From assembly GCA_964006375.1 (NCBI GenBank), contig OZ023265.1:170935156-170999155 (forward strand): a stretch of DNA of 64,000 nucleotides. The letters run 5' to 3'. This DNA comes from Tillus elongatus (taxonomy: Eukaryota; Arthropoda; Insecta; Coleoptera; Cleridae). A program made the translations under genes and the position numbers. Of the stretch, positions 10,781 through 22,957 are shown one piece after another. A model generated the notes under the pieces. That model did not search any database. It worked only from the letters and a program-made list of their open reading frames with translations, and was not told the DNA's origin. Position 1 is the first letter of the stretch, and the number at the start of each line of letters is the position of its first letter.

Positions 10781-13700
10781 ATGACTGACACTAAATTAAG
10801 GAAATACAAAAACCAACGCAATATTCAGCTATCTGAAATAGACACATTGTCTTCTCTAGCCCAGAAAGCCCAGTCAGATGTTTCGCTTTATAATTTACTT
10901 AGGGTTAGATCTTCCGAAATCGACTATTTAAGGGAACAGTTTATTCAAACGCACGAAAATCTCGTTTCTGTAATTTTAAGTAGTGAACATGGAAACGCTT
11001 CTGATGAAAACACTATTTACGCTGGATTTATGGACGCTTATTTTGAAATTAAAGCCATTTGTTCTAGGTTATTCCCTGACAATAAAACAAATGTCCAGGA
11101 AATTCTAAATTCAAATACAGCTGGTCTTAATGAAGGTGCTAAAGCAAGGCTAGCTAAAATAGAAATTCCTAAATTTAGAGGTGACTATAAAACCTTTAAC
11201 ACTTTTATCGATTTATTCAATGCCTTAGTACAGGACTGTCCCGCATATTCCGACATTGAAAAGTTTCATTATCTAACTATATCAGTAGAAGGCCCGCCGT
11301 TATCTCTAATAAGATCTTTGCCTCTGACCGCTGACAATTATCAGATAGCTTATAATACATTAGTCACTCGTTATTCTAACAAACGTCTGCGTGCCCAAGA
11401 GCACTGGCATGCTATAGATAGCATTTCGAAATTTAATTCTGATGACCACGTCAATATTCGCAATTCGCTAGACATTATTTCGGAAAATCTTTCTGCTTTA
11501 AACACTTTAGGCTTTCCTACAGACCAATGGGACTTTGTTATGTTTATGTTGGTGTCAAAACGCCTTGACAGGAACATGTTGACGAAATTTGAGTTAGACC
11601 ACGCTTCCACCGAGGTCCCTACATTTACGCAATTGCTTGACTTTCTAAATAAATATTGTATCGCTGGTGATGCTATGAATCAGAAGTCATTCCTTTCGCA
11701 CTCTCAAAAGAAATATTCTGACAAATCGCAAGCTAGACCAACGCCTCGAACTTCCGCTTTTTTCGCTGATAATTTAAATTGTAAATCTATCTTACATACT
11801 TGTGTGTTTTGCAAAGATTCTTCGCATTCTATTTATAATTGCTCCTCATTTTGTAATAAAACTCCAAAAGATCGCTATAATTTTGTTAAATCTTCTCGTC
11901 TTTGCCACAACTGTTTAAGTAGCCTACATTATCTTAACAAATGCAAATCTACCAGGTCCTGTCGCAAGTGTGGTCAGCGTCATCATACGCTCTTGCATTT
12001 TGATAAAAGCTCCGCGCCTATTCCGTCGCCAGTGTGTAATAACCCTTCCAGATCTCCAGTTCCTTCCGCTCCGCTCGACCAAGAGCAGGTCTTTGCTGCT
12101 TCTGGGATTGTATCTAATCAAACCACGGTCTTATTAGCCACTGCGCTGATTGAAGTTCTTGATAACCATGGAAATTATCAGATTATGAGATGCCTTTTGG
12201 ATGGAGGTAGTATGATGTCTTTTATCTCGCAAAGGGCTTTTAAGCGTTTGGGGTTGCCTAAGCAAAACTGCATGTTTGCAATCAAAGGACTGGCATCTAT
12301 GCAGACTTCTTCTCAGAGTGGTTGTGTAACGCTCACTGGAAGACCGGTTGGTCAAGATTCTTTCAATTTTACTGTCGACGCATTGATCTTGAACGCCATT
12401 TGTGATAATTTGCCAGCAACCGCTATTTGCTCTTCCAATTGGTCTCACATTCGCAATTTAAAATTGGCTGATCGCCATTTTAATCGTCCAGGTCAGGTCG
12501 ATATATTGTTAGGAGCCGACGTTTTTTCTAAAATCCTTTTAAATGGACGCATTTCCGGTGGGGAAGGTCAACCTGATGCCGTCAACACCGTCTTTGGTTA
12601 TGTGCTCATGGGTAAGATTGGCAACACAGTTCATTCTTCTGCTGTCTTTTCTTTCTTGTGCAGTAACTTTGAATCAAATCTCGATCGCACCCTTAGGGAT
12701 TTTTGGGAAGTGGAAAGTGTTCCGACTTCGTCGCATCACTCTAATGAAGATATTTTTTGTGAACATCATTTTAAGACTAAAATATCTCGCTCTCCTTCTG
12801 GCAAATATATCGTTTCGCTCCCATTTAAATCTGAGTCGCTGCCTATTTTTCCTGGCATTCGCGACCTCGTCGTCCAAAGATTTCTTTCCCTGGAACGCCG
12901 CCTTGCTAGAAACATGGACTTGTATACCCAATATTCTGCTTTTATGAGAGAATATTTGGAACTAGGCCACATGAAACGTGTTTATGACAATAAAGATTCT
13001 CCCGACGCATATTATATTCCGCATCATTGCATTTTGAAACCAAATAGCTTGTCTACTAAACTCAGGGTAGTTTTTAATGGTTCGGCGAAACTTCCCAACC
13101 AAAGCTCTCTTAACGATTGTCTACATACTGGACCAAAACTACAACAAGATATTGCCACAATTCTGTGTCACTTTCGCCTTCATAATTATGTCTTGTGTGC
13201 TGACATCAAAATGATGTATCGTAACATTCTTGTCGACCAATCACAGCATGATTATCAAAGAATTGTTTGGAGGTTTGCTTCTGATGAACCTTTGGTGGAC
13301 TATAACCTGGTTACGCTTGTATATGGACTAACGCCATCCCCCTTTCTCGCGATACGCACTCTTCATCAGTTAGTGAATGACGAAGGGGGCTCTTACCCGC
13401 TAGCTTCTGCCGCCATTTTAAACGACACTTATGTTGATGATGTTGTAACCGGCTGCTCTTCTTATGAAGACGCAAAGCTTTTACAGTCAGAGCTGATCTC
13501 GCTTTTTGAACGAGGCGGCTTTGAGCTTAGAAAATGGTCTAGTAACTGTTCCGCATTACTTTCACATTTACCTCCGGAACATTTGTCGCAAAATCCGCTT
13601 ATTTTTGGTTCACTGGCAAACGACACTCCTTTAAAAATTCTCGGTCTGCAGTGGAGTCCCTCTGAGGATACATTCTTTTTCTCAGTCTCGCCGTTGGGGA

Positions 13701-13948
13701 AACCCTGTACGAAACGCAACATGCTCTCGGAACTGGCCAGAATCTTTGACCCGCTTGGATTTCTTTCGCCTATTACTATTTTTCAAAAGATTCTAATCCA
13801 GTCGCTGTGGACTTCTAAATTAGATTGGGACCAAACCCCGCCCTCGCATATTGTTGAGGCTTGGAACCGTTATCGAAATGAACTCGGTTTACTAAGCAAT
13901 TTACGCATTCCTAGAAAAATCCTTCCACCTCATTCTGGATGTGGTTAG
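10781..13948 (+). CDS. BEL gag-pol, upstream part: Gag, protease, reverse transcriptase
   Basis: This is the polyprotein of a BEL/Pao retrotransposon, acting in virus-like particles in the cytoplasm. The frame is open further upstream, but the first good ATG is 10781 (MTDTKLRKYKNQ). In order it has a Gag region with the DUF1759-type stretch (FRGDYKTFNTFIDLFNALV), then Cys/His zinc knuckles near 11800-12000 (CVFCKDSSHSIYNC, CHNC, CRKCGQRHHTLLH). An aspartic protease follows with LLDGGSMMSF at about 12190 (the D-x-G-S active-site form of DUF1758). The reverse transcriptase has ADIKMMYRNI and YVDD at 13430-13441. The frame ends at a TAG at 13946-13948, just where RNase H should start. The next part continues in the -1 frame, so one 1-nt change breaks the polyprotein. 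No obvious slippery heptamer lies there, so I favour mutation over programmed frameshifting. Confidence 0.95.
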   Translation: MTDTKLRKYKNQRNIQLSEIDTLSSLAQKAQSDVSLYNLLRVRSSEIDYLREQFIQTHENLVSVILSSEHGNASDENTIYAGFMDAYFEIKAICSRLFPDNKTNVQEILNSNTAGLNEGAKARLAKIEIPKFRGDYKTFNTFIDLFNALVQDCPAYSDIEKFHYLTISVEGPPLSLIRSLPLTADNYQIAYNTLVTRYSNKRLRAQEHWHAIDSISKFNSDDHVNIRNSLDIISENLSALNTLGFPTDQWDFVMFMLVSKRLDRNMLTKFELDHASTEVPTFTQLLDFLNKYCIAGDAMNQKSFLSHSQKKYSDKSQARPTPRTSAFFADNLNCKSILHTCVFCKDSSHSIYNCSSFCNKTPKDRYNFVKSSRLCHNCLSSLHYLNKCKSTRSCRKCGQRHHTLLHFDKSSAPIPSPVCNNPSRSPVPSAPLDQEQVFAASGIVSNQTTVLLATALIEVLDNHGNYQIMRCLLDGGSMMSFISQRAFKRLGLPKQNCMFAIKGLASMQTSSQSGCVTLTGRPVGQDSFNFTVDALILNAICDNLPATAICSSNWSHIRNLKLADRHFNRPGQVDILLGADVFSKILLNGRISGGEGQPDAVNTVFGYVLMGKIGNTVHSSAVFSFLCSNFESNLDRTLRDFWEVESVPTSSHHSNEDIFCEHHFKTKISRSPSGKYIVSLPFKSESLPIFPGIRDLVVQRFLSLERRLARNMDLYTQYSAFMREYLELGHMKRVYDNKDSPDAYYIPHHCILKPNSLSTKLRVVFNGSAKLPNQSSLNDCLHTGPKLQQDIATILCHFRLHNYVLCADIKMMYRNILVDQSQHDYQRIVWRFASDEPLVDYNLVTLVYGLTPSPFLAIRTLHQLVNDEGGSYPLASAAILNDTYVDDVVTGCSSYEDAKLLQSELISLFERGGFELRKWSSNCSALLSHLPPEHLSQNPLIFGSLANDTPLKILGLQWSPSEDTFFFSVSPLGKPCTKRNMLSELARIFDPLGFLSPITIFQKILIQSLWTSKLDWDQTPPSHIVEAWNRYRNELGLLSNLRIPRKILPPHSGCG

Positions 13949-15954
13949 AATTACATGGGTTCTGTGACTCTTCTGAAAAGGGTTACGCTGCCGTTGTTTA
14001 TATACGATGCCTCCGCCCTGACAAAACAGTTTTTGTTCAGTTTGTTTGCTCTAAAACCAAAGTCGCTCCGGTTAAGAAACTAACCATTCCTAGGCTAGAA
14101 CTGTGTGGTGCAGTTTTGTTGGCGAAACTCCTATCGTTTCTTCTGAACGTTTATCAGACTCGCATGACTTTCGAAAGAATTTTTGCCTGGTCAGATTCGC
14201 AAATCGTCTTGAGTTGGATCAAATCTTCGCCTCATCGTTGGAAAACCTTTGTGGCAAATCGAGTTGCCTACATTCACGAAAGGGTTTCTTCTGAATTTTG
14301 GCATTATATAGATTCTGCTAATAATCCCGCCGATATCGCCTCTCGAGGTGTTCATCCTTCTCAATTTCTCGCCCATGATATTTGGTTCAATGGTCCATCG
14401 CTACTATGTCGTTCTGAGCTGTCTGCCTACTCCCCGTCTTCAGAGCTGCAGTCTGAAGAGGTCTCTGTTGAGGAAAGGACAGTTTCGCTTTTAACATTTA
14501 CAGGTGAAGAAAATCTGCTTGATGATTTGTTAGAAAATCATTCTTCTTTACATTACATACAGTCTATTTTGTCATACGTATTACGCTTCGCTTTTAATTC
14601 TAGACATTCTTCTATTGCGAAATTTGGACCGCTATCTCGGTTAGAGCTTCATGATGCTCTGACCCTTCTGGTCAAGCGCACTCAAGCGGTCTACTTTGAA
14701 AAGGAGTTATCTAGTAAAAAATTCCCTAAGTCCTGGAGAAAACTCGCCGTATTTCAAGACAGTACTGGTCTTTTGCGTGTAGGTGGTCGCTTGACTCACT
14801 CAAGTTTGTCTTATGAGCGAAAGCATCCGCTCTCACTTCCACAAAAGTGCCGACTCACGGTGCTTTTAATTGAACAATACCATAAAAGGTATCTTCATAT
14901 TGGCCCTCGCACTCTTCACTTTTTGTTGTGTCAGAATTTTTGGATTTTGTCTGCAAGACGTGCCATAAACACTGTTATTTCGAAATGTATGCCATGTTGG
15001 AAAATAAAGCCTCAACCTTATCAGCCACCTATGGGTGACTTACCCCTTTCTCGAGTTTCGCAAGTCAAACCATTCTCGCATACTGGGGTAGATTTTGGTG
15101 GTCCATTCGCGATCACTATGAATCGATACCGAGGTGCTAAAACCTCTAAGGCATATATTTGCCTCTTTGTGTGTTTCGCGACTAAGGCTATACATCTAGA
15201 ACCTGCCTGTAGTCTTTCGACTGACGCTTTTCTCGCTGCCCTCCAACGATTTATTGCTCGTCGTGGTCGATGTGATAATCTCTATAGTGATTGTGGTACA
15301 AATTTCGTTGGCTCCGCCAAGGAGCTTAAACGCATTTTTTCTGATGCAACTGCTAGGGAAGGAATCCATTGGCATTTCAACCCCCCTTCTGCCCCACATT
15401 TCGGTGGTCTTTGGGAATCTGGTATCAAGAGTGTAAAATCTCATCTCTCTCGTGTTGTTGGCCAACAAATCCTATCGTACGAAGAATTCTACACTGTCCT
15501 GACGCTTATAGAATCTGTCTTGAACTCCCGACCTTTAAATCCCATGAGTTCGGATATCGATGACATTCACGCTTTAACTCCTGGACACTTTCTTCATATG
15601 GAGCCAGTTTCTACGCTTCCAACTCCCGATTTGTCGTCTGTCCCCTTAACTCGTCTGTCAAGATGGCAACTTCTCCAACGTATGCACCATGATTTTTGGA
15701 TTCGCTGGCACAAGGAGTACCTTCACACCCTACAACAACGAAGCAAGTGGCTTGACGCTGGTGCTCTTCCTACTATTGGGGCGATGGTGGCCGTGAAAGC
15801 TGAAAAACTTCCGCCTTCTAAATGGCTACTAGGTCGTCTATTGTCTCTAATTCCTGGTCCTGATGGTGTCGTAAGAGTTGCTATTGTAAAGACCTCGAAT
15901 GGTATCCTTCGTCGCCCTTTGGTGAAGTTGTGCCCGTTGCCAACCAATGACTAG
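13939..15954 (+). CDS. BEL gag-pol, downstream part: RNase H and integrase
   Basis: This continues the polyprotein in the -1 frame relative to the upstream part; the ATG at 13939 is probably not used as a start. RNase H begins LHGFCDSSEKGYAAVVY. Further on come AWSDSQIVLSWI and HYIDSANNPADIASRG. The integrase zinc-binding module is at about 14875-15000 (YHKRYLHIGPRTLHF, then CMPCWK). The catalytic core has the three acidic residues in GVDFGGPF (about 15090), YSDCGTNFVG (about 15285) and GLWESGIKSVK (about 15412). A C-terminal integrase tail ends RRPLVKLCPLPTND and a TAG at 15952-15954. All domains and key residues look intact, which fits a young copy whose only visible defect is the frame break at about 13936. 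Confidence 0.95.
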   Translation: MWLELHGFCDSSEKGYAAVVYIRCLRPDKTVFVQFVCSKTKVAPVKKLTIPRLELCGAVLLAKLLSFLLNVYQTRMTFERIFAWSDSQIVLSWIKSSPHRWKTFVANRVAYIHERVSSEFWHYIDSANNPADIASRGVHPSQFLAHDIWFNGPSLLCRSELSAYSPSSELQSEEVSVEERTVSLLTFTGEENLLDDLLENHSSLHYIQSILSYVLRFAFNSRHSSIAKFGPLSRLELHDALTLLVKRTQAVYFEKELSSKKFPKSWRKLAVFQDSTGLLRVGGRLTHSSLSYERKHPLSLPQKCRLTVLLIEQYHKRYLHIGPRTLHFLLCQNFWILSARRAINTVISKCMPCWKIKPQPYQPPMGDLPLSRVSQVKPFSHTGVDFGGPFAITMNRYRGAKTSKAYICLFVCFATKAIHLEPACSLSTDAFLAALQRFIARRGRCDNLYSDCGTNFVGSAKELKRIFSDATAREGIHWHFNPPSAPHFGGLWESGIKSVKSHLSRVVGQQILSYEEFYTVLTLIESVLNSRPLNPMSSDIDDIHALTPGHFLHMEPVSTLPTPDLSSVPLTRLSRWQLLQRMHHDFWIRWHKEYLHTLQQRSKWLDAGALPTIGAMVAVKAEKLPPSKWLLGRLLSLIPGPDGVVRVAIVKTSNGILRRPLVKLCPLPTND

Positions 15955-16149
15955 TAGTAGTAGTATTTGTTTCTAATTTAATTTAATTTTTTATTTTAAG
16001 TCTTTTTATTGTTTTGTGGATTCTTGCTAACCGGGATAATCATTTATTTTGTTTCTTGTTCTCTTTTTTCTTATCCGCCGCATGTTATCGCTTCTCCTTC
16101 GCGTTAATTTTTTTTTTTGTGTAGAAAAATGTCTTGCTTATAGCAGCCA

Positions 16150-16165
16150 TTTTGGCCGGGCGGGA
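16150..16165 (+). promoter_or_regulatory. Possible polypurine tract
   Basis: A G/A-rich run (gccgggcggga) lies directly before the 3' LTR, where plus-strand priming is expected. It is short and interrupted by C, so the call is tentative. Confidence 0.4.
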
Positions 16166-16616
16166 TGTTCGCTCCTCGTATAGTGTAAAAGCAGTGGAAT
16201 TTATAATCTTTATTTTGCGATAAGAAGAACAGACCAGAATTCCACGAATCGTCAAGAAGAACACAACTTAAGTAGTCAGCAACGCAAAACCGCGATATCG
16301 TATAGTACCGCTACCTTAAAATTATATGTGTGTGTGATACAGTCAAACCAGCCTTAACAAATCCATTAAACGCACCAGCAACCCAGGATAGCCTTTTCCG
16401 GGACACGCACGAGTTTCTGTGAGTCCAGTACTCGACAAGAGAAGAAATTCACAAAGGTAAGTGGCTTTTTGGTCATTCACGAGTTTGCATCAATTTCCAC
16501 TGCTTTTGCCCCTTCTCTTTTCATTAAAAACGTTACTTAATTAACAAACGCAAATTACAGTCCACTTTGTTCGTAATAGCCCGCTTAACGCCAATTTCTT
16601 CGCCCGCTCCAGCCCA
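16166..16616 (+). repeat. 3' LTR of BEL element
   Basis: 451 bp, apparently identical to the 5' LTR, and followed by the ATAAG duplication at 16617-16621. Confidence 0.95.
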
Positions 16617-16621
16617 ATAAG

Positions 16622-17262
16622 TTTTCCTCTCAAAACGTCAAGGTTGGGATTTTAAACGTCAAAATTGGCAACTTTTAGGCAAATAACCTGAAGCTCAGGC
16701 GGGCTATGTACAGAAAATGTTGCAAGAAATGTGTTTTACAGGTCCTTAAGTTTCAGCTTCGATCGTTATTGTCCTTCATTTTACTAAAATGTTTCCAAAA
16801 AATTGATTTTAAATAGACCTTTTCTCTCTTTTTCTGATGCTAGCAGTAGTTTTAGTAGAGTTTATGGTTTAATTTTCTATTATTTTTAGCAAAATTTCGT
16901 ACAAGAAATTCGTTATTGAAGAGACCGACACTTTTGATTTTTAAAAAGATTTTTTCAAATCAGCGCGAACTAGGTCCCCTAGGACCCATATCCGGGGTTA
17001 GTTTCATATCTACAGGGTGACGCATTTCTACGGTAAAGCTCAATATTACTGTTATTGTACAAGATACTATTTATCCTACTACTACATCTAAAAAAATTCT
17101 GGACGCAGCAAGTGTTATGGTAGTGAATTTTCATTAAAATGTTTTTAATAACAAATGTGTCTTTTTTTTAAAAGAAAGCAGGCAAGCAATATGCCTTATA
17201 ATAATAGTGTACAATTCTTATGAAAATTCGCCACCATAACGCACTTGCTGCGTCCAGTTAAA
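16622..17262 (-). mobile_element. HLE-TA element interrupted by BEL (right part)
   Basis: This continues the minus-oriented Helitron-like element whose hairpin end is at 9822-9853. It carries the 'caaaacgtcaa' body block, a repeat-E stretch near 17010-17075 (ctacagggtgacgcatttct) and an internal GGACGCAG motif at about 17102. It ends with cgcacttgctgcgtccag at about 17242-17259. Confidence 0.6.
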
Positions 17263-17851
17263 ATTGAAATTGGGTGCAGAAAAGAACAAGCACTTGTGAA
17301 GCGACGGGAAAAGTCTACGGCTGTATTAAGTATGGAACGGAACAACCAGATGTGCTATTCAAATTGAGTTAAGTCTTAAAAGTTTTCATCTCGTCCTAAT
17401 TGAATTTGTCATACAAAAACTTGCTAAAAAATTCATCGCAATTACACAATCTGATCAGATAACGGTAGAATGAAATAAGACTAAAAAGAAAAAAAAGGAG
17501 GGAAGTCACTAACTGAGATTAGAACGCGTGTTATAGGAGTCCATTATCAAATCAACACTGCTGCATTTACCTCTCGGCCATTCTCGACATGACAGATGTA
17601 TCTACTAACAGGTATATACTCTAGTATATGACTTTTCTAACATCTTGATTATTTACACCATACCATTTTTATTTAAGATTAATTTTTTTCTCATATTTTA
17701 ACGAAATGAAGGAAAATTACGATCTAGGAGCTTGTTAGTCACTTCGAGCCGTATTTTTAACACACAAAGCGCTGATGCGTACTAATGTACGACTACCAGA
17801 ATTATCAATTTTGACGTTTCAACATTTTTTAATCAGTAATTTCTTTGTCTT
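17263..17851. other. No recognisable gene
   Basis: AT-rich DNA with no coding signal. Confidence 0.4.
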
Positions 17852-18295
17852 TTAACCTAGAGATCTGAATTTTGGGACAAAGGATAATCTATTAATATTT
17901 TTGAAACCTATGGACAAAAAATCTTCAAGTGGACATAGATACTCAGTCAGCTGGCCCTCTTCCAAAGCTTTTTTTGCTAACCTGTCTACAATTTCATTTG
18001 GTACAACGCCACAGTGACCCTTAATCCACACAAATCTCACCATTTTGTTGTTAAGTATTAGAATATGTAACCACTTAGCGAGTTCGCCAAATAAATAGTT
18101 GTTACAAATGTGACTACTGAAGTTTTCTATTTTTCGTAGTACACTTTTGCAGTCTGTAATTATTACTAAATAATTGTCGTTCCTGTCGGTGGCGTACTTC
18201 AAGGCTTCTATGATAGCTATCAGCTCTGCTGTGTACTTAGACATATTTTTATTCAATTTAAAGATTTTTAAAAGTTCGCTTGAACTACACTAAGT
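17852..18295 (-). pseudogene. LINE RNase H domain, C-terminal part
   Basis: Minus-strand reading gives FKLNKNMSKYTAELIAIIEA, then LVIITDCKSVLRKIENF and VRFVWIKGHCGVVPNEIVDRLAKKA. These are the Glu, Asp and His-x-x-x-(N/V)E-x-x-D motifs of an RNase H from an I/Jockey-type non-LTR retrotransposon. Its N-terminal strand (IYIDGSKT) lies at 19060-19120, separated by a Helitron-like insertion at 18296-19059. Joining the two sides keeps the frame. Confidence 0.85.
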
Positions 18296-19059
<764 letters not shown>

Positions 19060-19495
19060 AAAGGCACATGCTGTTTTTTTGTCAGTTTTTGATCCATCTA
19101 TATATATCTGACAGCTATTTGGTGGTACTAACTTACTAAGGTCTTTCTGGAAGATGTTGTTTCTTAACGGCTGGGTTATGTACGAGTAATCTGGCAGGTA
19201 GTCAATTTGTACATTTTGCAATACTTCATATTTTATATTGTAAAACGGCTACCTAACGGAGGTGTACATATCGGGCTTTACTTTGAGTGCAGACAAATAT
19301 GCTTCTACTATAAGTGGGATTGCTTTTTGACTCCAATAACGATATCTTACTGTGAGGTTGTGTAATTGGTCCAATTTGAGTAGGATTAGGCTGTTTTTTG
19401 CTTGTAGCTATATAAATCTTATTGCTATCATTTTTCTTCTGAACTGAAGAGGCATATCACCACATTCGGCTAACAAATTATTAACTGGAGTGATT
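19060..19495 (-). pseudogene. LINE RT/RNase H fragment, N-terminal side
   Basis: Minus strand: a degenerate stretch from about 19490 (NNLLAECGDMPLQFRRKM, then VRYRYWSQKAIPLI) leads into CQIYIDGSKTDKKTACAF, the first catalytic-aspartate strand of RNase H. It belongs with 17852-18295. Two in-frame stops mark it as a relic. Confidence 0.8.
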
Positions 19496-19567
19496 TTTAG
19501 TGCACCTTAAGCACTTATTTAGCTTTTCTATTGTTTTCTTGTTACATACAGATACTTAATAAACAGA

Positions 19568-20400
19568 ATGCTAAATGTACCACTTCATAACGACGAACGA
19601 GAAAAGGAGTACAACATCATAATACAAATAGCAGAAAGAAATGGATACAACAAGAAAACAATAGAAAAGCTAGTAAAACAAATCGAAAACAAACAAATCA
19701 ACAAAACCGAAAACAAAACACCAGAAACAAACACAAAATACACAACATTCACTTATAACCACCACATTAATAAAATAACACAAACACTCAAACATATGAC
19801 TTAAAAATGAGCTACAAAACCAATAACAAAATAAATAAAAAACAAGAAAACAACCCACATGAATTAAACGGAATATATCAAATAGAATGTAACACATGCA
19901 ATAAAAAATATATAGGTATGACCAAAAAATCAATAGAAACAAGATTCAAGGAACATATAACAGCATTAGATAAAATCCACATACCTAGCTACAAATCAAA
20001 CGTAGCTACACACATTCACAACACAAAACACCAAAAACCAGACATCACCCAATTACAACTAATGAAACATGTTAAAGACCACAAGAAAATGGAAATATGG
20101 GAACAATACTACATTCAACAAACAAACACTAGGAAACAATTAATGCCAGAACAAATCCAAGTACAAACATTTAAACAAAACTTAATAAAGGCCATACAAA
20201 TAGACAAATTATCAAACCACAGTCATCAAGACACGAGACCGATACACACGACACAGTCCGAAGGCACAACCAATCAGAGAACAGAAAACTGACCAATAGA
20301 AGCTCACGGCGCATGCGCCACGTACAATCTCAGACGTAGACCAGACAGGAGCGATAACCGTCAGTAGCGTGCTGATGATGAACCGGGACGGTTCGACACT
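19568..20400 (+). pseudogene. Penelope-like element 3' fragment with GIY-YIG domain
   Basis: Two overlapping pieces in different frames form the C-terminal part of a Penelope-like polyprotein. The first (19568-19803) is the charged linker after the RT (NDEREKEYNIIIQIAERNGY). The second (about 19803-20292) has CNTCNKKYIGMTKKSIETRF followed by KEHITALDK and NVATHIHNTKHQ, the GIY-YIG endonuclease pattern in which YIG and the following Arg and His are recognisable. A one-base shift near 19800 separates the two. The 5' part and the RT core are absent. Confidence 0.8.
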
Positions 20401-20414
20401 GCAGTCCGCGCAAA

Positions 20415-20662
<248 letters not shown>

Positions 20663-21060
20663 ACGGAAAAAAAAATTAAACTGATCCCTACAAGGTAGTA
20701 TGCGATTATAAATGTAAATATTTCCAAAACTAGAGTCTGAGGGTAGAGGGAGTGTTACACAACACTTGAAGCAGCCCTTCACTTCTCACACACAAAATTT
20801 AAAAAAAGAAGTTACGGTAGTTTGAATTCTCAATTCCGCCACTATTTGAAAGTGCCCCCATCTTGATTTTTTCGACGAATAATATAAACGAAAATCTCTC
20901 TGAACGCGCCATTTTCATGAGATTATCTATTGGTAAAAACGCCGTATCACCATTTTGAATATATGCCAAAAATGTGAAACGTTGCAAAACAATTGATATA
21001 ACTCGAAAACGATGAACGCTATCAACTTTTTTTCTCAGAAACATGCATGATAATTCGATG
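20663..21060. other. No recognisable gene
   Basis: AT-rich DNA. A minus-strand frame at 20799-21044 shows no recognisable domain. Confidence 0.35.
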
Positions 21061-21193
21061 GAAAATGCATATACGCAATAATATAAGGGGTATTCGATTT
21101 AAAAAAAAAATTGAAAATTTGTATCGCCAACGACGTATTGGCCACCTGTGATTGTCAAAATAATTTTATAAGCTGCAGCTCAAGACACCCTAT
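21061..21193 (-). repeat. Repeat E, left part (target of the DUF7869-type transposon)
   Basis: Reverse orientation of the repeat at 7478-7640. The phrase agctcaagacaccctataat at 21177-21196 matches the reverse of 7537-7556, and the outer flank 'aaatttgtatcgccaacg' matches the end of the other copy. The continuation of this repeat lies beyond the transposon at 25077-25148. Confidence 0.7.
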
Positions 21194-21230
21194 AATTGAG
21201 GAGCAGACATGCAAAACGCATTTTGTCCAA
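21194..21230 (+). repeat. Left terminal inverted repeat plus AATT duplication
   Basis: AATT (21194-21197) then a 33-bp TIR starting GAGGAGCAGACATGC. Its exact reverse complement ends the element at 25076. Confidence 0.92.
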
Positions 21231-22945
21231 AAGTTCGTAATTTTAGCTATAGGTGGCGTTCGCTTCCTTATACATATTTCCATCTATTAGGTCTATCTAA
21301 GACATTCAAACCGAATTATTTTTCATCTGAAACTTTACTATAATGTTACTTAGATAAACAAAGCGCATTTTGTCCAACAACAGTGGACACACAAATCACG
21401 TTATGTCCACAAATTGTGGACAAACTGCATATTGATTGGGATTTAAAGCAGTAAGCATCTGTTCTTACTTCTTAGCAGGTGTGTTATAATATTGTCAGTG
21501 CTATTTTATATGTGGTGCATTATTGTTGTTACAATAATGCACGAAATCGAAGGAGAACATATTGTTGGAGATACTGATCGTGGATGCAGAAAAAGGAAGC
21601 TAAATTCTACATCGAGAGAACGCAAAAAATGTGAGGTATGTTTAAGCCATTTTCTAGGTTAAGTACCATCACTATTATTCATTACTAAACCTTATAGGTA
21701 CCTTTATTAATTTTATATAGTACATTGTTTATGGTAAATTGCAGATATTCCAATTTGGATCCCGATTTACTGAATTTCGAAATCAGATGCAACCATAAAG
21801 ACCAACACTTTAATTGCCACAAATTAACAAAACCTATTATAATAGGACTGAGAAATGCATTTTTTATTGAAACATGCAAAATGACGCAAGACAACAAATT
21901 AGCATCTTTGATGACAATAGACAATCCAAAGCGTTCAAGAAGTCGTAAACAGGATGGAGGCAAATCTCATTGTTTTACCGTAAAGTACTATGTAAGATAT
22001 TTTCATTAAGCATAATAGCAAATAATAAAAATTTGGCATTTTTTAGATGTTGGTTGATAACAAAAAAGTACAGGTTTGTCAGAAGTTGTTTAGATGTATT
22101 TACAACGTTGGTCAAAGGAGACTAAATACAATTTGCAATTAAATAGTACATGGAGAAGCAGTTGAAGAAAAACGAGGTGGGGACAAACGGTCTTCTAAAT
22201 TTCGTGAAAAATTACTCACAGTTATGGATTTTATAAAACAGTTGAAAGGCAAAGACAGTCATTATGGTAGAAACAAATCCAAAAGGATATACTTGTCTCC
22301 CGAGTACAGCATCTCTAAACGTTGTGATCTATACAATGAAAAAGCTACTGATAATCTAAAGGAAACTACAAATTCTTCAGTAGGGTATTTAATAATAGGT
22401 TCAACATAGGATTTGGTAGTCCTGCAACGGATGTGTGCGGATTCTGTGTTAGAACAATAACTCAAATAAACAATACAAAAGTTGCAAATGGAATACAAAA
22501 GTCGCAAACTGAATTGAAAGTGCACCGAATAAAAGCAGCGCAGTTCCACAAAATGATGAAAGAGGATCCGCCTAATACAATATCTTTTTGTTTCGATCTT
22601 CAGCAAATCCAAGTACTACCCAAAGTACCAATACAAGATGCATTTTATACACAACAGCTTTCCCTATACTTTTTTTTGTATCCTTAGAACTAATGGCGAA
22701 AGTTCAATATTTTACTCGTGGATGGAACATCAAGGTGGTAAAGGGGTTGTGGAAGTGTCGTCTGCTCTTTTACATTTTTTAAATAAAATAGAACCTTTTC
22801 CAGATATAAACTGTTCACGACTGTTCGAAGATGGTTGTGAGGGGCAAAATAAGAACAGCTATGTCATACACATGCTAATGATATGGCTTTATAGATTTGC
22901 CCCCAAAACAGTTAGAACTATAGCGTTGACATTTCCCGTTCGTGG

Positions 22946-22957
22946 GCATTCATACTT
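22946..22957. other. Target-site duplication of LINE insertion (left)
   Basis: GCATTCATACTT is repeated exactly at 24113-24124, either side of the LINE copy. Confidence 0.93.

Larger units (their letters stand above)
9918..16616 (+). mobile_element. Complete BEL/Pao LTR retrotransposon
   Basis: The 6,699-bp element is bounded by two 451-bp LTRs (9918-10368 and 16166-16616) that begin TG and end CA. I see no difference between them by eye. It is flanked by the duplication ATAAG. The interior encodes Gag, protease, reverse transcriptase, RNase H and integrase in the order of the BEL/Pao group, in one frame except for a single break at about 13936. Identical LTRs are expected of a recent insertion because both are copied from one template. 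It inserted into an older Helitron-like repeat. Confidence 0.97.

Noticed and set aside
13930..13950. Programmed -1 frameshift in the BEL element
   Set aside because: No slippery heptamer or downstream structure is evident, and BEL/Pao elements normally use a single frame; mutation or error is simpler.
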